Assembly (NCBI GenBank): GCA_903873485.1
Contig: CAIQOO010000032.1
Span: 1 to 64,000, forward strand
Direction of reading: 5' to 3'
From: an uncultured beta proteobacterium
GTDB taxonomy: Bacteria > Pseudomonadota > Gammaproteobacteria > Burkholderiales > Burkholderiaceae_C
Length of the DNA stretch: 64,000 nt
Below the pieces are notes generated by a model that was given only the letters and a program-made list of their open reading frames with translations, searched no databases and was not told where the DNA came from. Positions 9,885-18,776 of the stretch are shown here, piece after piece. How positions within the stretch are numbered: the stretch's first letter is position 1; every line of letters begins with the position of its first letter. Position numbers and translations under genes: made by a program.

Positions 9885-11179
9885 TTCCAGCCCTGCTGTT
9901 TGCCGGCTTTCTGGCCATGATGCTGCTGGGCGTGCCGATTGGCGCCGCCTTGGGCTTGGCCGGTGCCGGCTGCATTGCGCTGGCCAACTCGGACGCGCAA
10001 TGGTTTGGCCTGCTGGCGGTGCCGCAAAATTTTTATGCGGGCTTAGGCAAATACCCGCTGCTGGCGATTCCGATGTTTGTGCTGGTCGGCTCGATTTTTG
10101 ACCGTTCGGGTGTCGCCTTGCGGCTGGTCAACTTTGCCATTGCCATGGTCGGGCGCGGCCCTGGCATGTTGCCGCTGGTCGCCATTGTGGTGGCGATGTT
10201 TCTCGGCGGCATTTCAGGCTCCGGCCCGGCCAATGCTGCGGCAGTGGGCGCAGTGATGATTGCCGCCATGTCGCGCGCCGGCTACCCGGCGGCATTTTCG
10301 GCCAGCGTGGTGGGTGCGGCGGCGGCCACCGACATCCTGATTCCGCCCTCGGTGGCTTTCATCGTCTATTCGGTGCTGGTGCCGGGGGCATCGGTGCCGG
10401 CGCTGTTTGCCGCAGGCATGATTCCGGGCATTCTGGCCGGCCTGGCGCTGATCGTGCCGACCGTGCTGCTGGCGCGCCAGCACAACATGGGCGCGCTCGA
10501 ATCGAGCCTGCCACGGCCAGCTTTCTGGCAGAGCCTGAAAGAAGCCTCCTGGGGGCTGGCGGCACCGGTGCTGATTTTGGGCGGCATGCGCGCCGGCTGG
10601 TTCACCCCGACCGAGGCGGCCGTGGTGGCGGTGTTTTATGGCCTGTTTGTCGGCATGGCGATTCACCGCACGATCAAGCCAGGTGACCTGTTTGTCATCT
10701 TGCGCGAGTCGGGCGAGTTGTCGGCCATCATCTTGCTGGTGGTATCGCTGGCAGGCATTTTTGCCTATTCGCTGTCCACCTTGGGGGTGATTGACCCGGT
10801 GACGCAGGCCATTGTCAATTCTGGCCTGGGCGAGTACGGCGTGCTGGCACTGCTGATTTTGCTGCTGATCACGGTCGGCATGTTTCTCGATGGGGTGTCG
10901 ATCTTCTTGATTTTTGTGCCGCTGCTGTGGCCGATTGTGCAGTTCTACCACTGGGACCCGGTCTGGTTTGGCGTGATTCTGACGCTCAAGGTGGCACTCG
11001 GGCAGTTCACGCCACCGCTGGCGGTCAACCTGATGGTGTCGTGCCGCATTGCCGGTGTGCGCATGGAAGAAACCGTGCGCTGGGTGGGACCGATGCTGCT
11101 GTCGATGTTTTTGGTGATGCTGGCAGTGATCATCTGGCCTGAGCTGGCGCTGTGGCTGCCGCGCAAGCTGGGTTATTGA
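9881..11179 (+). CDS. dctM: TRAP transporter large permease (DctM type)
   Basis: 432 residues from the ATG at 9881, chosen because it overlaps the dctQ stop and because MIPALLFAGFLAMMLLGVPIG is the usual DctM N-terminus. About twelve hydrophobic segments. Family motifs include GGISGSGPANAAAVGAVMIAAM, PPSVAFIVYSVL, GWFTPTEAAVVAVFYGLFVG and LGQFTPPLAVNLMVSC. It is the transport subunit, importing an organic acid with Na+ or H+. The binding protein follows at 11271. Confidence 0.93.
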   Translation: MIPALLFAGFLAMMLLGVPIGAALGLAGAGCIALANSDAQWFGLLAVPQNFYAGLGKYPLLAIPMFVLVGSIFDRSGVALRLVNFAIAMVGRGPGMLPLVAIVVAMFLGGISGSGPANAAAVGAVMIAAMSRAGYPAAFSASVVGAAAATDILIPPSVAFIVYSVLVPGASVPALFAAGMIPGILAGLALIVPTVLLARQHNMGALESSLPRPAFWQSLKEASWGLAAPVLILGGMRAGWFTPTEAAVVAVFYGLFVGMAIHRTIKPGDLFVILRESGELSAIILLVVSLAGIFAYSLSTLGVIDPVTQAIVNSGLGEYGVLALLILLLITVGMFLDGVSIFLIFVPLLWPIVQFYHWDPVWFGVILTLKVALGQFTPPLAVNLMVSCRIAGVRMEETVRWVGPMLLSMFLVMLAVIIWPELALWLPRKLGY

Positions 11180-11270
11180 GTGGGTCGCCGCGCCGCCGCC
11201 GCCAAAGTCGCTTTTGCTGGCATGTCCGGGTGGCGCAAAAAGGATTTTTTAACCGAGGAGACTTGAAGTG

Positions 11271-12308
11271 ATGAAATTACGCAGATCGCTGGTTGGTTTG
11301 GTCGCGGCGGCAGCGGCACTGGGGGCTTTTTCGACAGTTGCCACGGCGCAGTCAGCCTACAAGGCGGAATACCGCCTGTCGCTGGTGCTCGGGCCGCCCA
11401 CACCCTGGGGTCAGGCGGGCAAGATGTGGGCGGAACTGGTGAAGGAGCGCACCCAGGGCCGCATCAACATCAAGCTGTATCCGGGGGTTTCGCTGATCCA
11501 GGGCGACCAGACACGCGAGTTTTCGGCACTGCGCCAGGGGGTGATCGACATGGCGGTGGGATCGACCATCAACTGGTCGCCGCAGGTGAAGGAACTCAAT
11601 CTGTTTTCGCTGCCATTTTTGATGCCCGACTATGCCGCGATTGACGCGCTGACGCAGGGCGAGGTTGGCCGAAAGATATTTGCCACGCTTGACAAGGCTG
11701 GCGTGGTGCCGCTGGCCTGGGGTGAAAACGGCTTTCGCGAGCTGACCAACTCCAAGCGGGCGATCAAGTCGCCCAGTGACCTCAAGGGCATGAAAATCCG
11801 CGTTGTGGGTTCGCCGATTTACTCGGACATGTTCAGTGCCATGGGGGCGAACCCGACCCAGATGAGTTGGGCCGACGCCCAGCCGGCGCTCGCCAGCGGG
11901 GCCGTCGATGGGCAGGAAAACCCGTTGTTTCTGTTTACCGTGCTGAAAATGCAAAACGTTGGTCAAAAGTTTTTGACGGCCTGGGGCTATGTGGCCGACC
12001 CGCTGATTTTTGTCGTCAACAAGGACATCTGGAGTTCCTGGACAGCAGCCGATCAGGCACTGGTGCGCCAGGCGGCGGTGGATGCCGGCAAACAAGAAAT
12101 CGTGCTGGCGCGCAAGGGCCTGGTAGAAGCCGACAAGCCGCTATTCAAAGACATTGCCGCCATGGGGGTCACGGTAACCCAGCTCAGCCCCGCCGAGCGC
12201 GAGGCTTTTGTCTTGGTGACTCGCCCGGTATATGAAAAATGGAAGACCACGGTCGGCGCCGACCTGGTGAAAGCGGCAGAAGCGGCCATCGTCGCGCGCA
12301 AGAAGTAG
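11271..12308 (+). CDS. dctP: TRAP transporter substrate-binding protein (DctP type)
   Basis: 345 residues. N-terminal signal about 1-27 (VAAAAALGAFSTVATAQS). DctP/SBP_bac_7 fold with PTPWGQAGKMWAELVKERTQGRI, EFSALRQGVIDMA, ELNLFSLPFL and SDLKGMKIRVVGSPIY; the Arg in KIRV is the residue that binds the substrate carboxylate in the family. GAGGAG at 11255 serves an ATG at 11271, or a GTG three bases earlier. The substrate is a carboxylate of unknown identity. Unlike the commonest gene order, the binding protein is last here. Confidence 0.9.
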   Translation: MKLRRSLVGLVAAAAALGAFSTVATAQSAYKAEYRLSLVLGPPTPWGQAGKMWAELVKERTQGRINIKLYPGVSLIQGDQTREFSALRQGVIDMAVGSTINWSPQVKELNLFSLPFLMPDYAAIDALTQGEVGRKIFATLDKAGVVPLAWGENGFRELTNSKRAIKSPSDLKGMKIRVVGSPIYSDMFSAMGANPTQMSWADAQPALASGAVDGQENPLFLFTVLKMQNVGQKFLTAWGYVADPLIFVVNKDIWSSWTAADQALVRQAAVDAGKQEIVLARKGLVEADKPLFKDIAAMGVTVTQLSPAEREAFVLVTRPVYEKWKTTVGADLVKAAEAAIVARKK

Positions 12309-12477
12309 GCTGCCGCAGCGTGGCGCATGAACCAGCCCGCATCGGCCAGACGGCGCGGGTTTGATTTGGCGGGCGGTGGTTGGAGGTAGTGATGATGCGG
12401 CCGACCTTGATATAACCAGCGCAGGTATCGCATGCCTGATTGCAACAACATGTTGGTTTATATAAGGCGAAAAGCGC

Positions 12478-13362
12478 CTAAAGTGCTGGCTGCAGCAAGC
12501 GCTGCACCAGCGGATGCTGCACTTTCTTTTCGGTGCCAATCGCAAAAAAGTGCTCGGTGACACCATCACAACTGCCGAGCCGCTGCACCGCGTAATGGGT
12601 CAGCAGATCGTCATGCGCCCACTCAGCCGCCGGAAACACCCCCATGCCGCTGGCGCCAAAGGTCTTGAGCAAGGCGCTGTCGGCAAATTCGCCCACAATG
12701 CGTGGCCGCATGGCGCGTTGCTCAAACCAATGATCCAGCCGGGCACGCACGGCGGTGTGCGCGGTGGGCAGCAGCAGGGGCACGCTGGCCAGGCTTTGCG
12801 GAAAGTCCCCGCTGCTGGCAGCCGCCAGGGTGGCCGTTGCGTACCAGGCGATGGTGGATGAACCCATGGCATGGCTGTACAGCTTGATATTGGGGTTGCT
12901 GGGCGCGGGCCGGTCCGATAGCACCAGATCCAGCCGGTGCAAGGCCAGATCACCTAGCAAATCGTCCAATTCGCCTTCATGGCACAGCAGACGCAAATTG
13001 GGTTCGGTGATGATCGGCAGCAACAGCCGATGCACCACCAGTTTGGGCAGCCCATCGCAGATGCCCACCGCCAGCCGCACGGTTGGCGTGCTCGCGGCAT
13101 CACGCACCCGCGCCGGCAGACTCTCGCCGAGCTGAAAAATCTGGTCGGCCTGTTGCATGGCGGCTTGTCCCGCCTCGGTCAGCACCAGCCCGCGCCCGGC
13201 GGGTTTGAGCAGCGCATAGCCCAGCGAGCGCTCCAGTTCACGCACCTGGGCGCTGACGGTTTGCACCGCCATGTCGAGCTTGTCAGCGGCGCGCGAAATG
13301 CCGCCTTCTTTGGCAACTACCCAAAAGTAGTAGAGATGCTTGTAGTTGAAAGGTGTGCTCAT
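12478..13362 (-). CDS. nhaR: LysR-family regulator, NhaR-like
   Basis: 294 residues. The N-terminal winged helix-turn-helix begins FNYKHLYYFWVVAKEGGISRAADKLDMAVQTVS, very close to NhaR, the Na+-responsive LysR regulator. A LysR substrate-binding domain follows from about residue 90. In enterics NhaR activates a Na+/H+ antiporter and related genes; no antiporter is adjacent here, so the target is unknown. It is convergent with the TRAP operon. ATG 13362 is preferred to the TTG two codons upstream. Confidence 0.85.
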   Translation of the reverse strand: MSTPFNYKHLYYFWVVAKEGGISRAADKLDMAVQTVSAQVRELERSLGYALLKPAGRGLVLTEAGQAAMQQADQIFQLGESLPARVRDAASTPTVRLAVGICDGLPKLVVHRLLLPIITEPNLRLLCHEGELDDLLGDLALHRLDLVLSDRPAPSNPNIKLYSHAMGSSTIAWYATATLAAASSGDFPQSLASVPLLLPTAHTAVRARLDHWFEQRAMRPRIVGEFADSALLKTFGASGMGVFPAAEWAHDDLLTHYAVQRLGSCDGVTEHFFAIGTEKKVQHPLVQRLLQPAL

Positions 13363-13377
13363 GATCAATTATTTAGA

Positions 13378-13424
13378 TGAAAACAGGCTGAAGCGCTTGT
13401 CCTTATTGCGCTGACAGCTATATA
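13378..13424 (-). repeat. Dispersed intergenic repeat, copy 3
   Basis: On the minus strand it reads ATAGCTGTCAGCGCAATAAG and then a GCGCTTCAGCCTGTTTTCAT end. It lies between nhaR and hsdR and ends close to the nhaR start. Confidence 0.65.
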
Positions 13425-13443
13425 AAACATAGTATTAAGAGGG

Positions 13444-16400
13444 TTATGGCCGGGCATGGTCAGCCTCCTTCAAGCTGCTGCCTGATTCAGCCGAATCGGC
13501 ATCCGCGTGCTGCTCCAGTGCCGTCTGGCTCAGCACAATCGATGTGCCGCCCGAGGTGATCCACTCCTCATAGTCGGCCATCACCAGCTCAGCGCGCTTC
13601 ATCAAAGGTGCCAGCAGCGCCCGGGCGGCAGGGTGGAAGGCGATTTTCAGGTTGTTGGCGCTCACGTCGAGCATGGCTTTGAAACTGCCAAAGCGCTCGT
13701 CCCACGGAAAATCTCTGCCATCGGTGGCCATCTCCAGAATCAGCTTGCGGTAAATGTCGTTGTTGCGCAGCCTGCCCTCGGCATCAATCACCCCAAACAG
13801 CAAGATCAAAAAGGCTTTGAGCTTTTCAATCAGCACCAGCTTTTGCTTCTCGGTCAGTTCCAGCGCGGCCAGCAGTTCCATCGCATCGAGCGAACCCATC
13901 AAAGCGCCAATGGTATGCGGCAGGTCTTCGCCCTTGGCCGTTTTCTTATTTTTTGGCGGCTCTGGCATCGCATCCAGACCCCAGCCAATCGCATCTTCCA
14001 CCAGATCAATGTCAAACACGGCACCGACCCGGTCATCTTCGTCCTGCAATTTGGCCGCCAGGTGGCGCACCACCTGCTCGGCAAAGGCGGCGCGTTGGTC
14101 GTCGGCGTGTTTGACCAGCTCGGGCTTGGTGAAATCCAGAATGCCCCACAGGCGCTCGCGGCAGCCCAGCCAGGCCGAACCTGCCTTGCGCAGCGCCACG
14201 GCACGCGGTTTTTGATGCTTGACCAAATCGTCCAGAAAGTCTGACAAGCCAATGGCACCGTCCTTGTCCTTGCCGCCCCGCTGGGTGGCACGCCAGCTTT
14301 TCCAGTGTGCAATGATGTCTTTGTCGTCCTTGAAAAACGCCTTGAATGCCGCATCCATCTTGGCCATGAGTGTCAACGCATCGAAATCAGAAACGGTGAT
14401 GCCGCCATATTTGGCAAACACCTTGGGCAGGTTTTGCGACACCACGCCCTCATGCGAAAAGTCCACCAGCAGGCAATCCGCTTTCCATTTGCGCCAGCGG
14501 TTGACCCGGCACGCCGCCTGAAACAGCAGCACATCATCCATGCCCCGGTCAATGAACAGGGTGTGCAGCGTCGGCTCGTCAAACCCGGTCAACAGCTTGT
14601 CCACCACCACCATCAGCGCGTTATAGACCTTCAGGCCCGGCTTGGCTCCTTCACCCTTGCGGCGAAATTCGTCAAGGATGGCCTCCTGATTTTTGCCACC
14701 GTTGAGCGATGCACAACTGGACTCGCCCTGCTTGTCGGTGTAGAGCAGCAGCACCGGGCAGGCCTTGATGGCGGCGGCGTGTTCGACAAAACGCGGATCG
14801 CTGGCCAATGCATCCAGCTCGGCCCGCAGCAGCTTCTGAAAGGCAATCGCCGCCCGGATGGAATGCGCAGCAAACAGCGCCTTGCCTTCACCCAGGGTAC
14901 GCCCTGGTGGACGAATTGCGAGCATCGTCTTGGCACAAAACACCAGCGCCGCTTGCCGCGCCACCAACACCTGGCGCTCATGGTTTTGGTAAATCTCGTC
15001 CGAACTGGGCGCGCGCAGCTCATCACCGGGTTTGAGCTTCTGGAGGGTGTCCACCTGTTTGTAAATCAGGTGGTCTTCAAAGCGGATCACATTCTGGATC
15101 GGGTTCAAAATGACACGGTCACGAATCGCCTGCGTCATGGTGTAGGCGAAATACGGTGCCCAGCGAATGTCGTCACCGGCTGCTGCGGGCGAGCGCCATT
15201 CGCCAAAGCGCGCCAGGATGTCATCGCGTGGCGTGGCGGTCAGGCCAATGATCAGATTGCGCTTGGCACCCGCCGGGCGCACCGTGCCCCATTGGTCAAA
15301 AATATCCAGCGTGGCATCGTGCAGAACACCGTTCTGGCTGCGGTGTACCTCGTCAATTACAAACGCCACCCGCTTGTCAGCCAGCATTTTCGACAGCGTT
15401 GGGTCTGCCACGGCCAACCGCTGGATGGAGGGGAACTTCTGGATATTCACCACCACCACCCGCACCCCGTTTTGCAGGCCATCACGCAGGTCTTTGAAGG
15501 TTTCGGCCTCGGCCACAATGCTTTGCGTGGCGCGCAGGCGGGCCGCCTCATCGGCCACGTTTTGCCGCAACTCGGTGCGGTCGGTCAGCAAAATGCACAG
15601 GTCAAACAGCGGCGCCAGCGCCGGGCTGCGGGCATCGGGCATATCGGCCAGAGCCTGCGCCAGCCAGACAATGACATTGGTCTTGCCCAGCCCCGCAGCA
15701 CCTTGCAGCAAAATCGAATGCGACTCCTGCCCGTTGCGGTGCAGCAGGGTTTTGCCAACGATCTCATCAGCCTTTTTCGGGTCAAGGGCTGGCAGCGACA
15801 AAGCCAGCGCGGCACGAATATCGACTTCGTTGATCTTGGCCTTGCCCTCATCGGCATACAGTTCGCGCACCCGGCACAAGGTCTGATGCAGCATGGTGCG
15901 CTGCGCCGGGCGCGGCCGCAGCACCTCGATGCCGGTGGTGGTGCGGCTCGGGCGGTGCTGGTTAAAGAAGTGAATCTCGCGGTCGATGCCATCGGCCGGG
16001 TCAAAAAACGAGGCCAAATGCTGCGCCAGCGCGGCAAAGGCGGGTCGGTCGCGCATTTCGGCGCTAGGCAAAAATGCTGCCACCAGCTTGTCGGGCAGGG
16101 TTTCGACCAGCGCTTGGGTGTTGTCCGCCGCCAGTGCATCGTCAATTTCGGGCAGCAGCCAGTCGATGTCGGGCAGCAGCAGCATCTCGCCCATGTCGAT
16201 GCAACTGATGTGGGTGGCCTTTTCGTACAGGCAAATGGTCTGGCGCAGCTCCCAGCGCAGCTTTTCGCTCAGGTCGCGGTGCCTGAATCCCGGCCACGGT
16301 GCGCCTTGGGCAGCGTAATGTTCGCGGGCCTCGCGCAGCATGGCAGCGCCCGCCTCGACACAATCATGTGCTATCTTTTTGCGACCGTGTCCGGCTGCCG

Positions 16401-16941
16401 TCTGGCCGGTCTGGGCGGTTTTGAGTTCGGTATATGCCAGGTACAGGCCATTGACAAAAAACACCAGATCGGGCCGGCGGCGAATGCGCTTGTTGCCATG
16501 GGCAAACTTGCGCTCAAACGTGGCCTCGGGGATGACGCGCAGCAGGTTTTTCTGGAACAAGCCGGTGGCGGCGGAGTCCGCGCCCGCACGCGGTGCCTCG
16601 TTCCACAGCACAAACGACTGCCCGGCAAAGCTCAAACTCTCGCGCAGCACAAAGGCGGCGTTGGCTTTGGCCAGGGTCTTGGGCAGCAGGGCATCGCGCA
16701 AGAACGCCTGCAAAAAATCCGCCTCGCTGTCATACCCTTTGACTGCCTTGGTAAAGGCCGAGGCATTGAGCGGGCAGCCTTCGCGCAAAAACTGCAACAA
16801 GTCGGCGGGCACCAGCCAGCGCGCTTGGTCAATGTCGGCGGGCTTGCCCAGTATCCAGTCCAGCCCCGCCGGGAGTGGCGCCGTCAGGTAGGGGATGAAA
16901 ACGCCGTTTTGAAAGTCGCTTTCCTTGAAACCGTGAGCCAT
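13444..16941 (-). CDS. hsdR: Type I restriction enzyme, R (motor/nuclease) subunit
   Basis: 1165 residues, full length. The N-terminal nuclease motif is RRRPDLVFFVNGLYLAYTELK (PD...ExK type, about residues 153-173). The SF2 translocase has Walker A GAAGLGKTNVIVWLA, a DEVH box (FVIDEVHRSQNG), motif III GLTATP, and motifs V/VI near TGFDEPTLHTLFIDRG and QAACRVNRW. In a working system HsdR joins M2S to translocate and cut DNA. Here the only M and S genes nearby are fragments (17845-18491), so HsdR is either an orphan or relies on a complex encoded elsewhere. Upstream GGGAGTACCCATC supports the start at 16941. Confidence 0.95.
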   Translation of the reverse strand: MAHGFKESDFQNGVFIPYLTAPLPAGLDWILGKPADIDQARWLVPADLLQFLREGCPLNASAFTKAVKGYDSEADFLQAFLRDALLPKTLAKANAAFVLRESLSFAGQSFVLWNEAPRAGADSAATGLFQKNLLRVIPEATFERKFAHGNKRIRRRPDLVFFVNGLYLAYTELKTAQTGQTAAGHGRKKIAHDCVEAGAAMLREAREHYAAQGAPWPGFRHRDLSEKLRWELRQTICLYEKATHISCIDMGEMLLLPDIDWLLPEIDDALAADNTQALVETLPDKLVAAFLPSAEMRDRPAFAALAQHLASFFDPADGIDREIHFFNQHRPSRTTTGIEVLRPRPAQRTMLHQTLCRVRELYADEGKAKINEVDIRAALALSLPALDPKKADEIVGKTLLHRNGQESHSILLQGAAGLGKTNVIVWLAQALADMPDARSPALAPLFDLCILLTDRTELRQNVADEAARLRATQSIVAEAETFKDLRDGLQNGVRVVVVNIQKFPSIQRLAVADPTLSKMLADKRVAFVIDEVHRSQNGVLHDATLDIFDQWGTVRPAGAKRNLIIGLTATPRDDILARFGEWRSPAAAGDDIRWAPYFAYTMTQAIRDRVILNPIQNVIRFEDHLIYKQVDTLQKLKPGDELRAPSSDEIYQNHERQVLVARQAALVFCAKTMLAIRPPGRTLGEGKALFAAHSIRAAIAFQKLLRAELDALASDPRFVEHAAAIKACPVLLLYTDKQGESSCASLNGGKNQEAILDEFRRKGEGAKPGLKVYNALMVVVDKLLTGFDEPTLHTLFIDRGMDDVLLFQAACRVNRWRKWKADCLLVDFSHEGVVSQNLPKVFAKYGGITVSDFDALTLMAKMDAAFKAFFKDDKDIIAHWKSWRATQRGGKDKDGAIGLSDFLDDLVKHQKPRAVALRKAGSAWLGCRERLWGILDFTKPELVKHADDQRAAFAEQVVRHLAAKLQDEDDRVGAVFDIDLVEDAIGWGLDAMPEPPKNKKTAKGEDLPHTIGALMGSLDAMELLAALELTEKQKLVLIEKLKAFLILLFGVIDAEGRLRNNDIYRKLILEMATDGRDFPWDERFGSFKAMLDVSANNLKIAFHPAARALLAPLMKRAELVMADYEEWITSGGTSIVLSQTALEQHADADSAESGSSLKEADHARP

Positions 16942-16970
16942 GATGGGTACTCCCTGACTGTTTTATTGAA

Positions 16971-17014
16971 CAAATTGGCCTCTAGCGCTTGTCGCATAAG
17001 CGCAAGCAGCTATT
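16971..17014 (-). repeat. Dispersed intergenic repeat, copy 4
   Basis: On the minus strand it reads AATAGCTGCTTGCGCTTATG, then AAGCGCTAGAGGCCAATTTG. It lies between the PIN toxin gene and hsdR. Confidence 0.7.
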
Positions 17015-17022
17015 GTTTTTGA

Positions 17023-17445
17023 TTAGCCCTGCGCCACCAGCAGATTACAGAACGGATGCTGGTTTTTCCAACGATAGGCATGAAAGTCACGCTCATCGGA
17101 ACTGACAATTCGGCCCTCGCCCAACTCTTCAGCCAGCAGCACCAGCGAAGCATCGGCCAAGTCCATCGGCAAATCGCGGTATTGGCCCATCAAAGCGCCT
17201 AGCCGGGGCAGGTGGGCGGCGGTCATGGTGAAAACACCCACACTTTGCGCAGTCAGCGCGTTCAGCCATGCCAAAGTTTTTGCGATGCCAATGCGCTTGA
17301 ACATCAGGTGAACACTCTCCACCAGCACCGGGTAGGTAGTCATCAGCGGTTCGCGATTGGTGCGAAAAAACTCACGGCTGCGCACATGGTAAGCATCGCC
17401 CCGGTCAGCCAGCGCCAGCCAAGCCCCGGTATCTACCAGAATCAT
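17023..17445 (-). CDS. PIN-domain ribonuclease, probable toxin
   Basis: 140 residues. PIN fold with the expected acidic residues: Asp5 in MILVDTGAW, Glu in PVLVESVH (about residue 43), Asp in LPMDLADASLV (about 94-97) and Asp in IVSSDERDF (about 117-120). VapC-like toxins cut RNA with such a site. The start codon overlaps the last four bases of the DUF2281-like gene upstream, typical of antitoxin-toxin coupling. The pair is embedded in the type I restriction locus between hsdS' and hsdR. Confidence 0.85.
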   Translation of the reverse strand: MILVDTGAWLALADRGDAYHVRSREFFRTNREPLMTTYPVLVESVHLMFKRIGIAKTLAWLNALTAQSVGVFTMTAAHLPRLGALMGQYRDLPMDLADASLVLLAEELGEGRIVSSDERDFHAYRWKNQHPFCNLLVAQG

Positions 17446-17717
17446 GGCTGCGCTCCCACCTTGGCCGAGAAATCGAGCTGGCTCTTGTAGCGGGTGGACA
17501 ACTGATCATCGGTGTCGATACAGCCAACAAAACCGGCCTCGGTCAGGGCTTGAAAAAAGGGGGAATCGCTTGACTCGGACGTGGCCGGTGAGGTGCCTGG
17601 CACGGCGGCTGCCAGACCACGCCGCTGTTTGACAAACCGGACAAAGTCCAGCACCTCCGCCTGTAGGTTGACAGGCAGCGCAAGCAATTCGGATTGAATC
17701 TGGGTCAATGTGTTCAT
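17442..17717 (-). CDS. DUF2281-like antitoxin partner of the PIN toxin
   Basis: 91 residues from MNTLTQIQSELLALP. The N-terminal helix pair ALPVNLQAEVLDFVRFVKQRRG matches the LP..L..EVLDFV.FL..R signature of DUF2281 proteins, often found before PIN toxins. The C-terminal half (DSPFFQALTEAGFVGCIDTDDQLSTRYKSQL) is probably the toxin-binding part. It overlaps the PIN gene by four bases. A longer start at 17765 would add 16 residues and run into the dispersed repeat, so 17717 is preferred; AGGATTC lies upstream. Confidence 0.75.
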   Translation of the reverse strand: MNTLTQIQSELLALPVNLQAEVLDFVRFVKQRRGLAAAVPGTSPATSESSDSPFFQALTEAGFVGCIDTDDQLSTRYKSQLDFSAKVGAQP

Positions 17718-17756
17718 CGCAGAATCCTTTCGTGATGGGTGTTTTCTGTTCAGTTT

Positions 17757-17806
17757 ATGAATCAATTTGGCTTGTAGCCCTTATTCTGTATGCGTGAGCA
17801 GCTATT
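17757..17806 (-). repeat. Dispersed intergenic repeat, copy 5
   Basis: On the minus strand it reads AATAGCTGCTCACGCATACA, then GAATAAGGGCTACAAGCCAAATTG. It sits just upstream of the antitoxin gene, between it and the hsdS remnant. Confidence 0.7.
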
Positions 17807-17844
17807 AATTTTGATTTCATTGAGATGTGCCTAACTGCATCAAA

Positions 17845-18371
17845 TTAGCCCAAAGCGGCTGAAGACAAATCAATCTTGCCGGTAACCGCCTCGTGGATGA
17901 GGGCTTTGCGCTGCTGTTTCAGCAGGTCGTCGAGTTGGTCGATGAGGGTGATCTGGCGGGCAATCTTGCTGAGCCGCAGGTCCAGAAAGTCGGCTATCTC
18001 GATCTGTTCATCCAGCGGCGGCACCGCCAGCCAGACGTTGCGCACATCGTCCAGGCTCAACTGAATCTTGGTGCCGCCGTAGCCCGAATTCATCAACTGC
18101 CGTTTGGCCTGCGGGCTCACCATGGCGTAGCCCAACCAGCGCGGATGCACACCCTCTTTGGGCCGACACAGCGCAATGTGCTGGCTCACATAGGCGGGTT
18201 TTTCCAGCACTGGGACGACCGCAATCGAGCCCAGGTCGGCGGTGATGGACACCAGCATGTCACCCGGGCGAAGCCGGGTGCGTTTGCCCTCGGCGGCCTT
18301 GGCTGGCAGCGCCACATATTTCATGTCGCTCAAATCGAGGTCAATAGTTTCGCGAGCATCATCAACGCAAA
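17845..18371 (-). pseudogene. hsdS: Type I restriction specificity subunit, C-terminal remnant
   Basis: The frame encodes the second half of an HsdS protein, with a target-recognition region (GDMLVSITADLGSIAVVP, YVSQHIALCRP, QLMNSGYGGTKIQLSLDDVRNVWLAVPP). It is followed by the conserved helix DEQIEIADFLDLRLSKIARQITLIDQLDDLLKQQRKALIHEAVTGKI. The N-terminal recognition domain is absent. At about 18345-18360 the sequence passes directly into an hsdM beginning in another frame. A deletion has removed the 3' part of hsdM and the 5' part of hsdS. An ORF start at 18459 exists but its first residues are out-of-frame hsdM sequence. Confidence 0.85.
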
Positions 18372-18491
18372 AAACGGCATCATATAGACGGGCCATTCGC
18401 TGGCCTTGATGCCCGCGCCGCGCAGGGTGTCGGCGGTGTCCCAGATTTTTTCGGCGCATGAGAGCAGTCCCGCGCCTATGGTTTGTTTCAT
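18330..18491 (-). pseudogene. hsdM: Type I restriction methylase subunit, N-terminal remnant
   Basis: MKQTIGAGLLSCAEKIWDTA and the following ADTLRGAGIKASEWPVYMMPFFALMML are the standard beginning of an HsdM N-terminal (HsdM_N) domain. After about 45 residues the frame runs into AKLLTSI and a stop, because the DNA now belongs to hsdS in a different frame. The catalytic NPPY/F region is gone. This is the other side of the hsdM-hsdS deletion junction. Confidence 0.85.
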
Positions 18492-18665
18492 GGTGATGTT
18501 GGGTTCATGGGTCAGAGCGCGATGCGCCGGGTACATGCAACAGGGTCGGCTGACCGCAGGGTGGTGGCTGCTGTCATTTCACCACAGGCCCAATCAGCGC
18601 TGAAACTCAAGGTCTGGTCACCGCCCAAAGCAGTACCGAAACTGCTCGTTGAACGGGGTGTTCAA

Positions 18666-18712
18666 GATCAGTTTTTTAGGGAAGATGGGTAAGAAATTAT
18701 CTGCTTTTTAAG
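18666..18712 (+). promoter_or_regulatory. Shared upstream motif, copy A
   Basis: GATCAGTTTTTTAGGGA followed by TAAGAAATTATCTGCTTTT (18690-18708). The same 19 bases occur at 22433-22451, with further similarity on the left (GATCAG.TTTT.AGGGA). Each lies upstream of a plus-strand stress-type gene. It is probably a common promoter or operator; the binding factor is unknown. Confidence 0.55.
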
Positions 18713-18776
18713 GATTAATTCCGTCCTTATCATTGCCATTTTTCAACCCAGTCAATCATTTACCGAGGTCACCCCC

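Noticed and set aside
14305-17022. 905-codon plus-strand open frame opposite hsdR
   Set aside because: It mirrors the hsdR codons; the translation is low in structure with no family motif. It is a shadow caused by high G+C codon use.
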